From contig JAOTOL010001660.1 of the NCBI GenBank assembly GCA_034440575.1, forward strand, positions 4,950,501-5,014,500: a stretch of DNA of 64,000 bases, in the 5' to 3' direction. The translations under genes were made by a program, and so were the position numbers. This stretch comes from Imbricaverruca yamaguchii. Taxonomy: Eukaryota; Arthropoda; Thecostraca; Neoverrucidae. This document shows, piece by piece, positions 12,392-24,356 of the stretch (position 1 is its first letter; each line of letters starts with the position of its first letter). The notes below the pieces were generated by a model. The model made no database searches, had not been told where the DNA came from, and saw only the letters and a list, made by a program, of their open reading frames with translations.

Positions 12392-12458
12392 GCCTAGGAA
12401 GGGCATGTAATGCCTTTCCTAGGCTATTAGGATAGGCATTGTAATGCCTATCTTAGGC
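12392..12458. other. Two adjacent hairpins inside family C
   Basis: AGCCTAGGAAGGGCAT pairs with ATGCCTTTCCTAGGCT (16-bp stem, one G:T, 3-nt loop). It is followed at once by TAGGATAGGCATT pairing with AATGCCTATCTTA. The two stems share the TAGGC/GCCTA core, so they are likely related duplicates. Confidence 0.65.
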
Positions 12459-12766
12459 AAGTCGACACGTCTTGGCGATACAAGCACAATGAAGGAAATG
12501 ACAGCCTTCTAGCTCCATACAGTGCGATATAATGCGCAGAAACGTTCCAGTGATCTCAGGTGACCTCAGATGAACTTGGTGAGGTCACTGAGCAAAAATT
12601 TCAACGGTAGCATTGTGCATATCTCCAAACTACAAGCCACAACCGTTGTGATGTCATTCCGAGAGCAAATATGTAACCAAGAAACATTTATGTATTTTAC
12701 CATAGCCATATAATGGGGGATGCCATGGCCGCGACCTGACCTCAGGTCAATGCTACGAAAAAAACG

Positions 12767-12767
<1 letters not shown>

Positions 12768-12816
<49 letters not shown>
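12768..12816. repeat. (AT)n(GT)n microsatellite
   Basis: Short AT run followed by a GT run, inside family C. Confidence 0.9.
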
Positions 12817-12817
<1 letters not shown>

Positions 12818-13665
12818 ATGGTTCCTGATGAGATCATGACGTATTATAAGTTTGAAATCAATTGCCAAATTATTGTGGAAGTTATGCCACCTAGAACTCC
12901 GAGTGTAGTTTTCACTTCGCCTTACCTGGTGACCTGACCTGAGATGACCCAGGACAAAAAATGTATGAGGATATGCGGAAAAGACCAATAAGCAGCTATG
13001 CGAGGTTTGGCCTTGCTAACCCGATCAGTTTGGCGACGAATTATGAAATACCGGAGGGGGAAGATATCTGCCCCCCGGACGCGCGCTTGTTAACATACAT
13101 ACAGCATTGCTCTATGATGATCGTGAAATCGGGTCCAGCACGTACGGAAAAAAGCTAGATGCTCAAAGGCAGTGATAAGTAGTGAAACTTGCTAATTCTG
13201 GCGAACTTTTAGTCCCCAACTTATCATTTTTAGGGATTGGAACTCTGAAAAATTTAAATAAATTCACCATTTAATTGAAGTGGTTAAAATAACATTGAAA
13301 AAGTAGCTAAATTCCAAGTTTTTTTGGGGAGAGGGGGCTAGGCCCCTCTATTCTGTTCAAGCTTACCGCGCCCCTGGTTTGTCCCCGCCTCAATTTCGAA
13401 TCCGAGGCTACACCCATGGCTAAGCATATCAGTTATTGAGTTCTTAAAGCCACCAGCAAGCATTGCCTTGTTTTAGTGCTCAGTTTCCGTTGGTGCCTTT
13501 TACAGCGCTGTCATCGCAAGTGAAGTATAAGGTGTGTCGAGTTCACTCAGCCTTACAACAGCATTACGTGGTGTAGTTACTGCACTGGTAATATCCTCGC
13601 CACGGCACTCACCATTCTGGCATTCGCTCCTGTCGCTATGGTGTACTGTGCCAACTGCTCGATAT

Positions 13666-14720
13666 GTCGTGCCCCAGGCAATGTGTCCTTCGCCGCCAAC
13701 TTTTAAGAGATACGGAGCATGGCAGTTAAACATCGATGCGCCAGCAATCGCACCACTTTCTCCGCCTGTAACTTGCACCATTACAGCCGTCGCTGATGGC
13801 CATGTCACAGCCTGAATTACAACCTTTGCGCGAATGCATTAGTTCAGTACTTCCGGACATAGGCTTTTACTGCATGAGTACAGCAAAGCACTGTTCACTT
13901 TCGCAGCCCTTCCCTACTACCAGCCTGGCATCTATTTACTTTTCTGCGTCGAAAAAGTAGAGACGTAGTCACTCGTCCGCCACGATCAGCTGGAAAAATT
14001 ATACTATTAGTGTAAAGCTAGGAACTGGATTTTGCAATGCAATACTTCGTTGCTTTGTCTTTACACCCAAACGGTCGTTCATATGATTTTTGCTTTGCAT
14101 ACTTCAGCGGAATTTTATTAGCCTTAGAACGGCCAAGCACCCCCACGCATATAGCGTGTATGACTAGAGTTAATGCGTTTTCCGGCATCGTGCGCGATAT
14201 TCCAAATGGGTATGGGCGTACTGTTGCGGATCTCCAACACTTGGTGGTGACATGCCGTCGGCTTAGCTGCTGATCTCAAGGTAGGTGCTGAGCTCAATAT
14301 TATTGATTTCAAATTTTCCCATAGAATGACATTCGGGTGTATACATTCGGGTGTGACAGATTGACTCTATGCTGGAAGCTTTTATTGAATTGATGGTTGG
14401 TCGGTGGTTTTGCTTTGAGCGCTTTTGTCTCTGGAAACTTTGCATTTTATGAAGCAGAGCGATGAGGCAAGTCATCAGACACCTTTCCGGCTGAGCATAG
14501 TGTGCCAACTTCCCACTCGGAAATGTCAGCCGAGGAACATCAACCGAGGAACATCAACCGAGAGGTGGTCAAGGAACATGCAGACATCACAGAAATGTCT
14601 AAGCGGACATTCACTCAAGGCGTTTTTAGTACAGTTGACGTCGAGTTACGTAATAACTTTGTTGAAATACTAATTGCTTTAGGCAACCCATAATCGATAG
14701 GAGATGAAAAAAGACTAGAA
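13666..14720. other. No gene recognised
   Basis: Mixed-composition sequence after palindrome 2. Small direct repeats occur near 14525-14570 (GAGGAACATCAACC twice). Frames of 60-80 codons show no family motif. Confidence 0.5.
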
Positions 14721-14725
14721 GACAG

Positions 14726-14990
<265 letters not shown>

Positions 14991-15114
14991 GCATACTGCA
15001 AGCCCGCTTCGCGCTTCGTTCACGGTCGGCTGAGGGAACCGATCAGGGAACCGAATCGGCTCAGGGAGCCGATTCACGGTCGGTTCAGGGAACTATCGAC
15101 AAGGTGCATAATTA

Positions 15115-15790
15115 CAATTCGGTGCCCTGTGGCGGCCCGGGTTCCTCCCACGTCTTGTGGTCCTCTTCGTCGGCGCAAGGGCCCCCCTTAGCAATCTGGG
15201 ATCTCCTCTGTCAGGCCGAAAGCCCTCTTTCAATAGATTGCGTCCCCTCCATCAGGTGAAGGGTCCTTTGAACCGTTTGGACCCCATCCATCGACCGAAG
15301 TCCCCTTTCTGATGGCCTGAGGTTCTCTCTGTCAACTAGGCCCCCTTCATAATCTCAAAGGCCCTCTTTGACGACTCAGAACGTTTTCCGGCAAGTCGCA
15401 TGCCCCTTTTCAAATGTTTCGGCCCCTTCCATCGGGTAAGGGGCCTTTTCTTCGGCTTCATGGCCCCGCCGTCAGCACAGAGGCCCTTTACACTGGCTCG
15501 GGCTATATAAGTCAGCCAGGGGCTCTTTACTTTGGCTCGTGCTATGTAAGTCAACCAGGGGCCCTTCCAACGATCCGGACCTCCTCCGTCGATTTAGAAA
15601 CCCTTCACGTCCAGCAAAGGGCCCTCAACATCTTCCCGAGAGCACTCTCCGTTGACTTGGAGTCATCTTCACCGGCCCGGTACCCTTTCCGTCAGCCCGT
15701 GGCCCTTTCGTCTGCCCAGGGCCCTTCATGTTGGCCCAGGGGCTCCCTTTGACCCTCAAGGGGCTGTCCCATCGACCCTGGTTGCGCCAC
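15115..15790. repeat. Highly degenerate ~30-bp minisatellite
   Basis: Recurring blocks like GGCCCTTTCCGTCAGCCC at irregular spacing of about 28-33 bp, heavily mutated. This suggests an old array compared with the sharp arrays elsewhere in the window. Confidence 0.5.
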
Positions 15791-15878
15791 TACTCACTGA
15801 AAAGCATCATTTGGCTAACCCTAAGGGTGCATGCTGTATGCACTTCTTGAATCACTGGAAGCCATTTGACTAACTTAG

Positions 15879-16915
15879 GCCCTCCTCGTCTTCCCGGTCA
15901 GATCGCTCTCGGGGTGGGGGTCAGTATATACCCCATCTAAACTCCAAACTAAGCGTGGAACAAAAACGAAAGATGTGTCATCGGTAGGTGCTCGACAAGT
16001 GGGGCCATATCACTAGAGGTGTTTATGAATATCACTAGAGGAGTTTATGTGGTCAAGACAGTCGTCATCTTTGTATTGTCGTCATTATTGTATGTCCCCC
16101 GGTCCCGCACCGAGATGGGGAAGAGACGCTTTAGTTCCAGAGCGCCACACATGTACAACTCACTGCCACCTGAGCTGACGCGACTTCCCGTGTCGATCTT
16201 TGGTCGCCACCTACGGGAATATCTACGTGACGTGCCGCCCGCGCCGGACTGATAGACTGCTCGACTTGCTGTTATTTTATATATATATATATTTTTTTTT
16301 ATAGTTTAACTTGTCTGTGATTTTGACCCTCTTTTTTACCTTTTGTGCTGTGTTGTTTTATCTATTTGACGCGATGTCGTAATAGCCACAAGTCAATTGT
16401 GGATGACGTCAATAAAGTCTGTCTGTCTGTCTGTCTGTCTTTTTGGCTCCGGGGAGTTCTTGTTGGGTAGATTTGAAAAGCAAAGCTTATTTGGAATCAG
16501 AAATGAACGGCGAAGTCAATCATTGTCACAAAATACTTGTCGTCCACACAAAAAACTTAAAGGCACATTTTTCGACTTTTAAAAGTTGAATATTTGATGT
16601 TATTTTCTTTAAAATAAAATGTGTTGAGTGCATCGAGATACGTTGCATTAAGTAAACTTAGTTTCATGAAAAGTGCTCACTTTAGCCATAATTTTCTATT
16701 TTGGCCCTAATGACAATATACAAAGCAAATAAGTCATGAAAAACGCAAAAATTAACACATTTCCTCAATGTTATTTTGTTACGTTCCTGAGGAAAAGTAA
16801 ACGCTGAACGTTTCATTCGAACATATTTACTTGCTAAAGCGCGATAAATGACTGAGCTATTTTGAAAGTGACTTCACTTGATCTCACTCCATTGACTAAC
16901 TTGGCGACCTAGGCT
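15879..16915. mobile_element. Family B TIR element, copy 3, split by a LINE insertion
   Basis: 15879-16006 matches the 5' part of family B (CTCTCGGGG, then AAACTAAGCG, ATGTGTCATCGG, GCTCGACAAGT). 16441-16915 matches the later part (TTTTTGGCTC.GGGGAGTTC, ATTTGAAAAGCAAA, ending TTGGCGACCTAGG). A truncated LINE sits between, and about 100 bp of element sequence is missing at the junction. The far TIR is not recognisable. Confidence 0.65.
16007..16441 (+). mobile_element. 5'-truncated LINE, 3' end with (GTCT)n tail
   Basis: The last ~55 codons of a LINE reverse-transcriptase ORF (PRSRTEMGKRRFSSRAPHMY, NSLPPELTRLP, stop at 16250-16252), then a ~160-bp 3' UTR and a (GTCT)n tail (16414-16441). Coding end, UTR and tail match the inverse copy at 48828-49885. 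Microsatellite tails are typical of several non-LTR clades. A 13-bp direct repeat (ATATCACTAGAGG) occurs at the 5' side at about 16008 and 16030. Confidence 0.75.
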
Positions 16916-17517
16916 GGCGCAAATCCTAGGTGCACCACTGGGTGGTAGGGTTGGGCCGGCGCCGACGGTTGCCCACCTCTCCCCCAACCGGTGGGCTAGG
17001 TCCGCTAGTCAGAGGTGAACAAACGTGCTAATTGGCCACGAGCGTAGGTGACAGATAGTGATAAAAATATCCAGTTATAGTGAAAAATTACTGTCAGTGA
17101 CGCATCCAAGGAGGAGCAATGGGGCACTGCCCCTTCCCCCAAGAAACCAAATTTTGCCGAAATTTTGCGCTGAAACAGAATTCATCAAATCCAACAATAT
17201 TGTATAACATAGTTATGGTCATAAACAGGCCGAACGAATTTTTCCAGTGCAAATATGATCGGTGTTCTCACCAAAATCATATATTTATACTTTCCCACCA
17301 ACTCCAGGCTTCTGGATATCCCCTGCTTACTGAATTGCATTATCATTGAGCATAATTTATCATCCGGTCGATTTCCTTCTCAACACGCTCAATGAATTTG
17401 TGTTTCCTAACCGTACAAACAGGTGGATTCCTCATATTGCATTAAGTGCCTAATGAGGATATATTACGGACAGACCATCCATTGGCAGCGCTGATGGATG
17501 GTCTCTCCGTAGAATAT
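16916..17517. other. No gene recognised
   Basis: GC-mixed then AT-rich sequence. No repeat array or protein motif noticed. Confidence 0.5.
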
Positions 17518-17795
17518 AACCGTCCACCGTCAGCGTCCACCGTCCACCGTCACCGTATAACCGTCCACCGGCAGCGGTGGACAGTCCGCCAGCAGCGGTG
17601 GACAGTCCACCAGCAGCGGTGGACAGTCCGCCAGCAGCGGTGGACCGTCCTATGGTAGCGATGGACCGTCCTATGGCAGCGGTGGACCGTCCTATGGCAG
17701 CGGTGGACAGTCCACCGACAGCGGTGGACAGTCCACCGGCAGCGGTGGACAGTCCTATGGTAGCGGTGGACCGTCCTATGGCAGCGGTGGGCCGT
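17518..17795. repeat. 21-bp minisatellite
   Basis: Units like GTGGACAGTCCGCCAGCAGCG, with variants containing CCTATGGTAGCGATGGAC. Since 21 is divisible by three, both strands stay open in several frames (AVDSPPA-type heptapeptides), which explains the long frames without a gene. Confidence 0.9.
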
Positions 17796-17799
17796 AGCT

Positions 17800-18470
17800 T
17801 CATTCAGAGGCTTTGCAGAGGCCTGATCCTAGGTGAGGTGTACGTTCGGTTCGCGAGCGCGATCGAAGTCAACTTCATGAGTGCGTTCGATGTTGATTTG
17901 GCTCGATAAAAACTGGTGCGGCCGCCTGCCTCCTCGGGCTTTTTCATCGTGGTACGTCATCGTTGAACTAGTTGTGACCTTCGATGAGTGGAGTGAGCAA
18001 AAATGAGTGGGGAGCACATTCAGATCGAAAGCTCTGGCAAAGTTTTCTATGCGGTGGCTTGGCTACTACGCACGTTTATGACCGATCATCAGCATTCATG
18101 CTGCACGCAAGCAAACACTCAGTCAGTCAGTCACAGTCAGTCACTGCGGGCTCTGGCGACTGGGAGAATGGATGACGTGCCCGGACATAAACGGTACAGA
18201 ATACAGACAACGGATGTGTGCTTTGCTTGCGAATTAACGCTATAACTAGCGCCCCGGCGTGGAACGGTGTGGCGTGCTTATTTCGCTATGGCCGTTATGT
18301 GCAATGCATGAAGTGGTTGTCTTGCAAGATGATTATTTTCTCTTGTAGTTCACGTTGAGGCATCCAGTCGTATCTATCAATGCTTTTGATTTGTTGTGCG
18401 ACGCAAACCACAGGCAACGTTTGCTCTCCTTCAAGCCAAGTGAACCAAATGGGTATATATATTAGCATCC
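17800..18470. other. No gene recognised
   Basis: Contains a small CAGTCAGTCAGTCA run near 18120. No convincing exon. Confidence 0.45.
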
Positions 18471-19019
18471 AAGGTTAATTTAGTGCCAAAGGTCATATCA
18501 TCTAAATATAATATTGTCCAAAGTGCGACACAATGTTTTAAAATAAGTTCAAAATATCTCGGAAACCCTTCACTCACGACGTCCCGACTTCATCACGTCC
18601 AACAGTCACAACCTCTAAAACTGGCTTAAGAGGGAGCGTTCATAACGTCCAATGTTCATTTAGTACCAAAGTATATAATCTCCAAAAATATCTTCTTGGT
18701 TGCCCGCTAGCGGAGCCAGGGACGCCTGGCGGTGAAATCGTGCGGTTGTGTCGCCGTTTTCTGCCAACAGGTGGCAGTGGCAAACGTTGCGTGAGATACG
18801 CCTTATCGTGCCGTCCATCCCTTCCCATGATGAAGCCTACCTTCTCCATCGCACACCCCGGTACGTTCGATTTGGCATGTGTGTTATATACCGCTGATAG
18901 CCCACACCCCACCGATGAGCGCACCGCGGAAGCGTCTCTGGTCGGCCGGCCGGCTGGCCGCAAAAGGGCCGCGGGCTGGCCGACAGGCCGACCGGCCGGA
19001 TCCATGCAGAGGACCGCCC

Positions 19020-19190
19020 TCGTGGCCATTGCTACCTGTTTGATATGATGAACAAATTTGAGCAGCCTATTCCTCAGCCTAACCTCAATGTTGTTCACGA
19101 AGATTATAAGTAGAAAAAGATCTAGAATGGAGCCCTATGGCACAGAAATCATAATTATTCCACTCAGATTAATATCCATCTCATACTACC
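19020..19190 (-). pseudogene. Decayed LINE reverse-transcriptase fragment
   Basis: The minus strand reads ISVP, stop, GSILDLFLLIIFVNNIE then LLKFVHHIKQ, matching the VPQGSILGPLLFLIYVNDI block followed by the (F/Y)ADD region of LINE RTs. The catalytic YADD reads VHH and the Q of PQG is a stop. It is a short dead relic, older than the RT copy at 48.8 kb. Confidence 0.5.
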
Positions 19191-19590
19191 TTTTATCTCA
19201 TTTCTCTTAGTGTCTCGGCAAGACCGACCGTGTCACGGTGCGACAGGTTGATGGAACCAAAAGCAGAATGTACTAAAGATACCAAAAGTTCCGAAAATGC
19301 TTGCTTTTGAAAATTTGTGTGAGGTATATGATCAATACAAGCAAAACTCTGAAAACCCTCGCACCGGCTTTTTAACCTTTGCTGCCCTTCGTCCCAAACA
19401 TTGCGTCTTGGCAGGCAGCAGTGGGACGCATTCCGTATGCATGTGCACTTATCATAAAGCCCAAAGTTGCTCATTCCCGCTCTCGGCCTCTCCGGTCTCA
19501 AACACCGTAACCTGCTCGATCACGCTGTACGTAGCATGTATGTGTATGTGGAACACTGAAAAACGTGATTGCATGATGCACAGCATGTAA

Positions 19591-19620
19591 GGGCTGCCCT
19601 GGTGAAGACCAGGGCAGTCC
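19591..19620. other. Strong hairpin
   Basis: GGGCTGCCCTGGT, 4-nt loop, ACCAGGGCAGTCC: 13-bp stem with one mismatch. No T-run follows, and no function is assigned. Confidence 0.5.
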
Positions 19621-20079
19621 TCACATGGTCTTCAAATCAAATGGGAAGGTGTATTAGACCTAGATGATGACATGGATAATTATGTTACGCACAGACAGTG
19701 GATGAGCAGGCATCGCTGTACACTCGCAGAAATAGTTTAGACCAAAGAGGGAAGCATGCGATATTTCAGCCAGCAAACCGTGAAACTGAAAAAAATTACC
19801 ACTTTGTGGCTGGCAAGCAAGGCCCGCATTTCACCAACGCCAATGCAACTGCCAAGGAGCGCAAAGTGATCGTCTCGCACCGTTTCGCCAAAACTTATTA
19901 ATTTGTGGTACAGGATTTAGCTCAAGGCTTCCACAGGGGATTCGTCCCTGTGCACGGGGCACCCGCCTGCAGTGTACTGACGTGAGGACGGGGTACTGTG
20001 CCATCAGAGCTACTGCTGTATCTCTGACCCATCAAAGCACAACACCGACATAGTGCATGCGTTCCTGCAAATAGATTTC

Positions 20080-20721
20080 CTAGTTTTTATGCCTCAAGCA
20101 TATATTCCTGGATTCGAATGCAACGAATGGCCTATTCCATTTTGCTATGTGTTCACTAAACTGAACTGTATGCATTAAAACGTATGCCCCACCGCTTGTT
20201 GCGATGCCTGGCCCGGCGCGTCGGTGAGGCGCACCCATCATAGTCAAGGTCCAGAGTTCCGGCATTGGGGGACCGTCCATGTAGCTGATAACTGATAAAC
20301 AGTGACATCCTGATACATTCCCCAGCACCCCACGGCAGCCTTTACCCCTGCTCCCCAGTGTAAGGTGGCGCCGCTTCAACCGGAAAAGACCCTCTCCATC
20401 CCTTTGGAACTGATTTTCTAGCCAAAGGCGCTCATTTCGGAGGAAATGGTGCCCCCTCAGTATTCTCGATCGCAGCCCCTGCGCCCGCTCAACGAATTTT
20501 CCCACCGAAGGCGACCCTCTGAGGAAACGTATTCGTCCCTTGGAGGAACTGAAAACAATTTTAGAATGCACACCTGAAGAAACAACCAGACCACATTCGG
20601 TAGCACATTTCCGAGGTGCCATGCGAGAATAACCACACACTCCTGTCACCTGTTGACAGCAAGCGGAGACACAGCCGCACGATTTCACCGCCAGGATTCC
20701 ATTGGATCCTCTAGCGCACAA
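20080..20721 (-). other. Open frame of 213 codons, unrecognised
   Basis: The frame is open over 20080-20721 on the minus strand but shows no domain I recognise, no signal peptide and mixed codon endings. It lies inside the 18470-20965 element. It could be a chance frame in GC-mixed repeat sequence. I do not call a gene. Confidence 0.12.
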
Positions 20722-21435
20722 CTGAGGAACTATTTTTGCAAGTTATGAACTTTTGTACTAAATGAACCCTGTATGCTATGAACGCTCCCCGCGAAGCCAG
20801 TTTTTGAGGTTATGATCATTGGACACTATGAACTCTGGACTTTATGAACGCACCCTATCTGAGACATTTCTACTTTATTTCGCATTTTTCACGTTATTAT
20901 CCTTAGACATTATGAACTTTTGTACTAAATGAACCTTGGACTTTATAAATGCTTCCCTTCCAAATAGCTCGCTAACGGACCCACGCCATACAGCTGGCCA
21001 GTCCGTATGGAGGAGCCCTAGCGCTGCACAGGAAGTTTGCATAGATGGTTCTAGAACATTCTTTTTCAGAGCATTACTGGGAGTATACCACAGAGAAAAT
21101 GCAGGGTAGTTTTCAGCATGACATTGAGCAGTTGCCTAGTTTGTCATGGTGAGAAATGGTACCTGAAGCGAAGATTGGTAATCTGTTTGGGGTAACTATG
21201 CCGGAACAGTCAAATATACAAGTACTTAGTTTTACAGGCAGTGGTAGTCTCACCCCCGGTAAACACCAGGAAAGAGAGCACACACTGTTAAAGGTGGTCA
21301 AATATGTTTTGGCGATACTACAGTTTTGAGTATCAGAATCTGGTAGTAATGGTATGATTATCATAAATCCATGATACAACATTTTACAGATGATTGGATA
21401 CTGAATGCATGGGCGCTGTTCTGCATATTTCCGGG

Positions 21436-21875
21436 AGGTCGTCGGTGAGACACAGTGACGGTAAGGTCGTCCGTGAGACACAGTGACGGTAAGGTCGTCC
21501 GTGAGACACAGTGACGGTAAGGTCGTCCGCGAGATACAGCGGCGGTATCCCGAGAGGTCGTCCGTGAGATACAGTGACGGTAAGGTCGTCCGTGAGACAC
21601 AGTGACGGTAAGGTCGTCCGTGAGACACAGTGACGGTAAGATCGTCCGCGAGTATCCCGAGAGGTCGTCCGTGAGATACAGTGACGGTAAGGTCGTCCGT
21701 GAGACACAGTGACGGTAAGGTCGTCCGTGAGACACAGTGACGGTAAGATCGTCCGCGAGATACAGCGGCGGTATCCCGAGAGGTCGTCCGTGAGACAGTG
21801 ACGGTATCCCTGGAGGTCGTCCGTGAGACAGTGACGGTATCCAGAGAGGTCGCCCGCGAGATACAGTGACGGTAT
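21436..21875. repeat. 28-bp minisatellite with GGTAAG in each unit
   Basis: Unit GTCGTCCGTGAGACACAGTG + ACGGTAAG, about 16 copies, with a longer variant that adds ATCCCGAGAG at intervals. The plus strand of most units carries a donor-like GACGGTAAGG. Frames through it are repeat translations. Confidence 0.9.
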
Positions 21876-21961
21876 AAATTGATGCTACCAAGGTTTAGGC
21901 ATCGCGAGTTCGAACAACTTTAGCTTCCTGCCACTGAAACTGCCATGCAGACGTCTACTAT

Positions 21962-22127
21962 TGCTTGTTTATTGAGTGGTTCACGACGCTCTTTATGCAC
22001 ATTCACGGCTAATGGCGCCGCTCACACTGTTTCGCCGGTGGGCCGCGGGATTGGGAAATGCCCAGAGCGGCGCAACTGTCGAATCCGGGACCTCTTGTAC
22101 CCAGAGCCCAACACCTTAACCATTCCG
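21962..22127 (-). mobile_element. tRNA-derived SINE (family S1), copy 1
   Basis: The minus strand has a degenerate tRNA head (AATGGTTAAGGTGTTGGGCT, then GGATTCGAC), a body with GGCGAAACAGTGTGAGCGGC and GTGAATGTGCATAAAG, and an AATAAACAAG-type 3' end. The imperfect direct repeat GCAGACGTCTACTAT / GCAGGCGTCTACTAT flanks it (21947-21961 and 22128-22142), a target duplication typical of L1-style retroposition. Other copies are at 35362-35547, 51419-51589 and 57394-57557. Confidence 0.75.
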
Positions 22128-22142
22128 GCAGGCGTCTACTAT

Positions 22143-24350
22143 AATATTTGCGAAGCACATTCTACTATTCCGATGAGTTGTTTTCCTACCCTAATATGGA
22201 GTGGTTCGATTGTACGGTGTGTCACATTCACCTGCAGACATCGTCCCACTTCATTATGATATACCATATATGAGTGCTGAGCGATGGATGCAGATACATG
22301 ATGCGATATTAGCGTGTATTAGTGGTTCACTGGAACCTGAAACAAGACACACATCTACCTAATAATTGTCGACGTAAACGCGCCTCGCAAAACGCTCGAG
22401 TGACAGAAAACAATGCCACAGAAATGCTCATGAACGGCCTATAATTCATATTAAGCCATTATACAATCTCCACAGATTATAATAAATAACAAAGAAGCAC
22501 AGCATAGCTTTGTGCTACGGACAACCCCGAGCAATGCCCAACGATGAGCTAACGTTACAAAAACAAGGCACAACACTCCGAAAAGAAGAAAACCCCACGT
22601 GGTCGGTCTTCCTGCCGGGGCAGTGCCATGGGTGGACGAAGCATCTCAACTCCTATCATGCTACTACGTGCCGCATAATGCCATCAGGATACAGAGGTGG
22701 TTGCCAGCCGAGGCAAGGGCGGCACTACATCACCCAACAACAGAATATCGTCCACCCGAAAATCGCCACATGTGACAAACGCGATCCTGTGAACTCGTCA
22801 ATGTCTGACGCTGCGCGCGCGGCACACAGGATTGGCGCACGGAAACTCAGCCACTTTTCAGCCGGCCCGGGCAAGGCGCGCGGCGGCAGCGGTGGTCTTG
22901 GGCACCTCGCACTCCGGGGAGACACCGCCGAGCTGCGTCACTCCACGGATTCGGCGGCTATTCTCGCTGTGCTCGGCTCGACGCGCTGCTGTCCTGATAT
23001 TTGGTGGCAAGCTGGGCCGGGGCATTCGTACTGCACTAATATTATGAACACGATGATCAGCGGTAAGTGCGCCGGAAACACTGGGATAAGTGCCGGCACC
23101 GCACATGTCATCACCACCTGCTGAGAGATTGCACATTAGTTGGGGTCAGCGTAGCTTCTGAGGGCCACTGGTGGATCGCAAAACAACGGTCGGGCGCCAC
23201 CGATCTCAAGGTTGGTTTTGTGCGGGCGTTGGCCTCGGAGAACCAAGTCGCCATTATACATACAGTCCAATACCACGTGCGGCGGTGCACCATGCAAATA
23301 TACCGGACCGGCTGTGATATGCGGCAGCGCTGCCGGGTTGTAAATTTTGATGCAAGTGAACGCAAGCAATCCAGGCGCATAGCATGCGACGGAGAGTCGC
23401 CTGGCCTGTACGATGAGTGGAAAATGACGACGCACTGACGATAGAACACTGACCGCTGACAGCGGCAATGATTCGCAGCCTGGTTTCCCTTGATGTGTTG
23501 AAAATGTCGCGCATGATTTGCAACTTGGGACGAGGGACTGAGCCGTCGGAACATCAGATCCGACTGGGGTCCCGGTGCACGATGCACACCCACACGACTG
23601 CTGGGTGTCCAGCATTACAGCGGCCCGGCCTCTACACTCGTGTCTCCTGCTGACGTTCATCATGTCTCACACTCGCTCCTTACTGCTAACGTTCCTCATG
23701 CCTCACACTCGAGCTTGCCACCCCTCGTGAGTTCGGCCCATCCGCCACTCCCGGCCACCGTCCTGAGCTCGGCTCCTCCACCACTCCCGACCACCGTCCC
23801 GAGCTCGGCTCCTCAGCTTAAAGCACGTCACAGACCAGTCGCAGACGGACACGCTAGCCATGATCGCACACATACTCGCTGGCGATGACACGGCTGTGTG
23901 CCGCTCAGCAAAACCCTGACAGCCGAGTCGCAGCACCACGCCGGGCCACATACGCAAACCGAACATTAGCACGGCATCGGCTAGCCAAACAGATGCACAC
24001 CACTCGCCTAGACTCGCCTAGACTTTGCCAAGCTTGGCCGAATTTCGCCAAACTCGGCCAAACTCCGCCACACTCGACCAGACCCGGCCGGACGTGCACA
24101 AATGCGCTCCAACCGTCGACGGCCAATCGGCTGCCAGGCAACTACTGCCCCACGTGCAGCCACCAAATCATTGCAGCACCACATAGCGTGCATAATGCCA
24201 GAGGTCGTCTGTCAGGCTGGCTGCCGCTCTCTTCTGCTCCGGTCGCTTGAGGTCGTGACCCGAACGGAGGTCAGTCGAAGTCCAGCGGACCCGGCTCAGT
24301 TCAGGCAGCAGCGACCCGGGCTCAGTTCGTCGTCCTGCTCGCGGACGCGC
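22143..24350. other. No gene recognised; local short repeats
   Basis: Mostly unique, GC-rich from 22800. 23640-23830 has repeats of CTCACACTCG and CCACTCCCGGCCACCGTCC types. 23995-24090 has degenerate AACTCGGCCAA repeats. Several ORFs of 60-200 codons overlap on both strands without motifs. It lies just downstream of the last exon of the minus-strand gene (stop at 24357), so part may be its 3' UTR. Confidence 0.4.
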
Positions 24351-24356
24351 GTGCGA

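Larger units (their letters stand above)
12018..13089. mobile_element. 1.07-kb inserted element (family C) with TIR-like ends
   Basis: It interrupts the right arm of palindrome 2: arm sequence is continuous in the left arm around 8660-8700 but broken here, with TTAACA on both sides (12012-12017 and 13090-13095), probably a target duplication. Subterminal repeats GTCCGGGGGGG..CAGAT and TCTGCCCCC occur at both ends in inverted order (about 12050-12083 and 13050-13082). The interior has many AGGTCA half-sites, two hairpins and an AT/GT microsatellite. No transposase is seen. Confidence 0.65.
10525..13665. repeat. Right arm of palindrome 2, with insertion
   Basis: Inverted counterpart of 8030-9600, longer because of an inserted 1.07-kb element (12018-13089) and because 10525-11080 holds additional degenerate copies of the inner arm end (GTGTCATTCGACGTGACTTG occurs near 10645 and again near 11190). 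Arm ends are approximate. Confidence 0.7.
18470..20965. mobile_element. ~2.5-kb element with long inverted ends
   Basis: 18480-18690 and 20735-20965 are inverted relatives: AAACTGGCTTAAGAGGGAGC, GTTCATAACGTCCAATG and TTCATTTAGTACCAAAG on the left reappear reversed on the right (TTTTGTACTAAATGAACC, CTATGAACGCTCCC, GCCAGTTTTTGAGG). The right arm holds internal duplicates of the TACTAAATGAACC block (about 20757 and 20918). The interior carries an RT fragment and a hairpin but no transposase. Probably a non-autonomous foldback or TIR element; family unknown. Confidence 0.55.
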
